DNA of 31,635 nucleotides from CAYZJV01 sp964473245 (lineage in GTDB: Bacteria; Spirochaetota; Spirochaetia; Sphaerochaetales; Sphaerochaetaceae). The stretch is taken from positions 1-31,635 of the forward strand of contig CAYYOL010000027.1 in the NCBI GenBank assembly GCA_964473245.1, written 5' to 3'. Below the pieces are notes generated by a model. The model did no database searches, was not told the origin of the DNA, and was given only the letters and a program-made list of their open reading frames with translations. Numbering within the stretch: position 1 is the stretch's first letter; every line of letters starts with the position of its first letter. The position numbers and the translations under genes are program-made. Positions 31,607 through 31,635 of this stretch are shown piece after piece.

Positions 31607-31635
31607 ATGAACAATTTGAATTCGATTCTCATTGA
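31607..31635 (+). CDS. ssb: start of a gene, probably single-stranded DNA-binding protein (partial)
   Basis: AAGGAGAG (31596-31603) lies just upstream of an ATG at 31607 that opens a frame running off the window end. The nine complete codons read MNNLNSILI, and the next begins GA (Asp or Glu). Spirochaete SSB proteins typically begin with a similar N-x-VLIEGNL phrase, so ssb is a reasonable guess. Only nine residues are visible, so the identity is tentative. Confidence 0.45.

Overview
The window looks like chromosome from a free-living, carotenoid-pigmented spirochaete (Spirochaeta/Salinispira-like). This is inferred from gene content only. The supporting signs are a eukaryotic-type hexokinase, a fused HAD/cytidine deaminase, an exported protein ending in an outer-membrane-type aromatic residue, a prfA-prmC-rel run, and a pathway predicted to make the kind of monocyclic hydroxytorulene carotenoid known from orange spirochaetes. 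I could not run a database search, so the taxonomic call is moderate. Coding density is very high: the longest gap between genes is about 180 bases. I saw no tRNA, rRNA, insertion sequence, CRISPR array, prophage or convincing intrinsic terminator.

Layout. 1-3068 (+): an exported barrel-like protein with an unusual leader, a Fic protein carrying what looks like its own antitoxin helix, and a HAD/cytidine deaminase fusion. 3079-9494: two divergent carotenoid operons, crtY-crtD-crtW(-rpiB) on the minus strand and crtI-crtB-cruF on the plus strand, around a 110-base control region with a 16-bp palindrome. A CBS-type pyrophosphatase gene follows cruF by 20 bases. 11181-17250 (-): rel/spoT, prmC and prfA in an overlapping run, then a GPH sugar-type transporter and an XRE-cupin regulator. 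17267-19548 (+): a threonine-to-glycine operon (tdh, kbl) behind a strong promoter covered by a 20-bp dyad. 19536-21134 (-): exonuclease I. 21217-22030 (+): a short leader frame and an exported protein of unknown function. 22060-25270: hexokinase (+) facing a phosphohexomutase (-). 25344-26836 (+): pyridoxal kinase and a nucleosidase. 26797-28370 (-): a patatin-like lipase and a small unknown partner. 28419-29393 (+): a PflX-like radical SAM protein. 29380-31434 (-): padR, its membrane partner and an archaeal-type UMP kinase. 31607 to the end (+): the start of a gene that is probably ssb.

How the parts work together. CrtB, CrtI, the CrtYcd-type cyclase, CruF, CrtD and CrtW together predict phytoene to lycopene to gamma-carotene to a 1'-hydroxy-3',4'-didehydro-4-keto-gamma-carotene (deoxyflexixanthin type). 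GGPP synthase is not in the window. Hexokinase, phosphohexomutase and RpiB serve sugar phosphate metabolism. The HAD/CDA fusion, the nucleosidase and UMP kinase serve nucleotide turnover. Three control regions show palindromes placed on promoters (crtI/crtY, tdh, padR), and two leaders show a sequence exactly complementary to a Shine-Dalgarno site. All six convergent gene pairs are packed tail to tail, four of them overlapping, so no intrinsic terminator fits between them.
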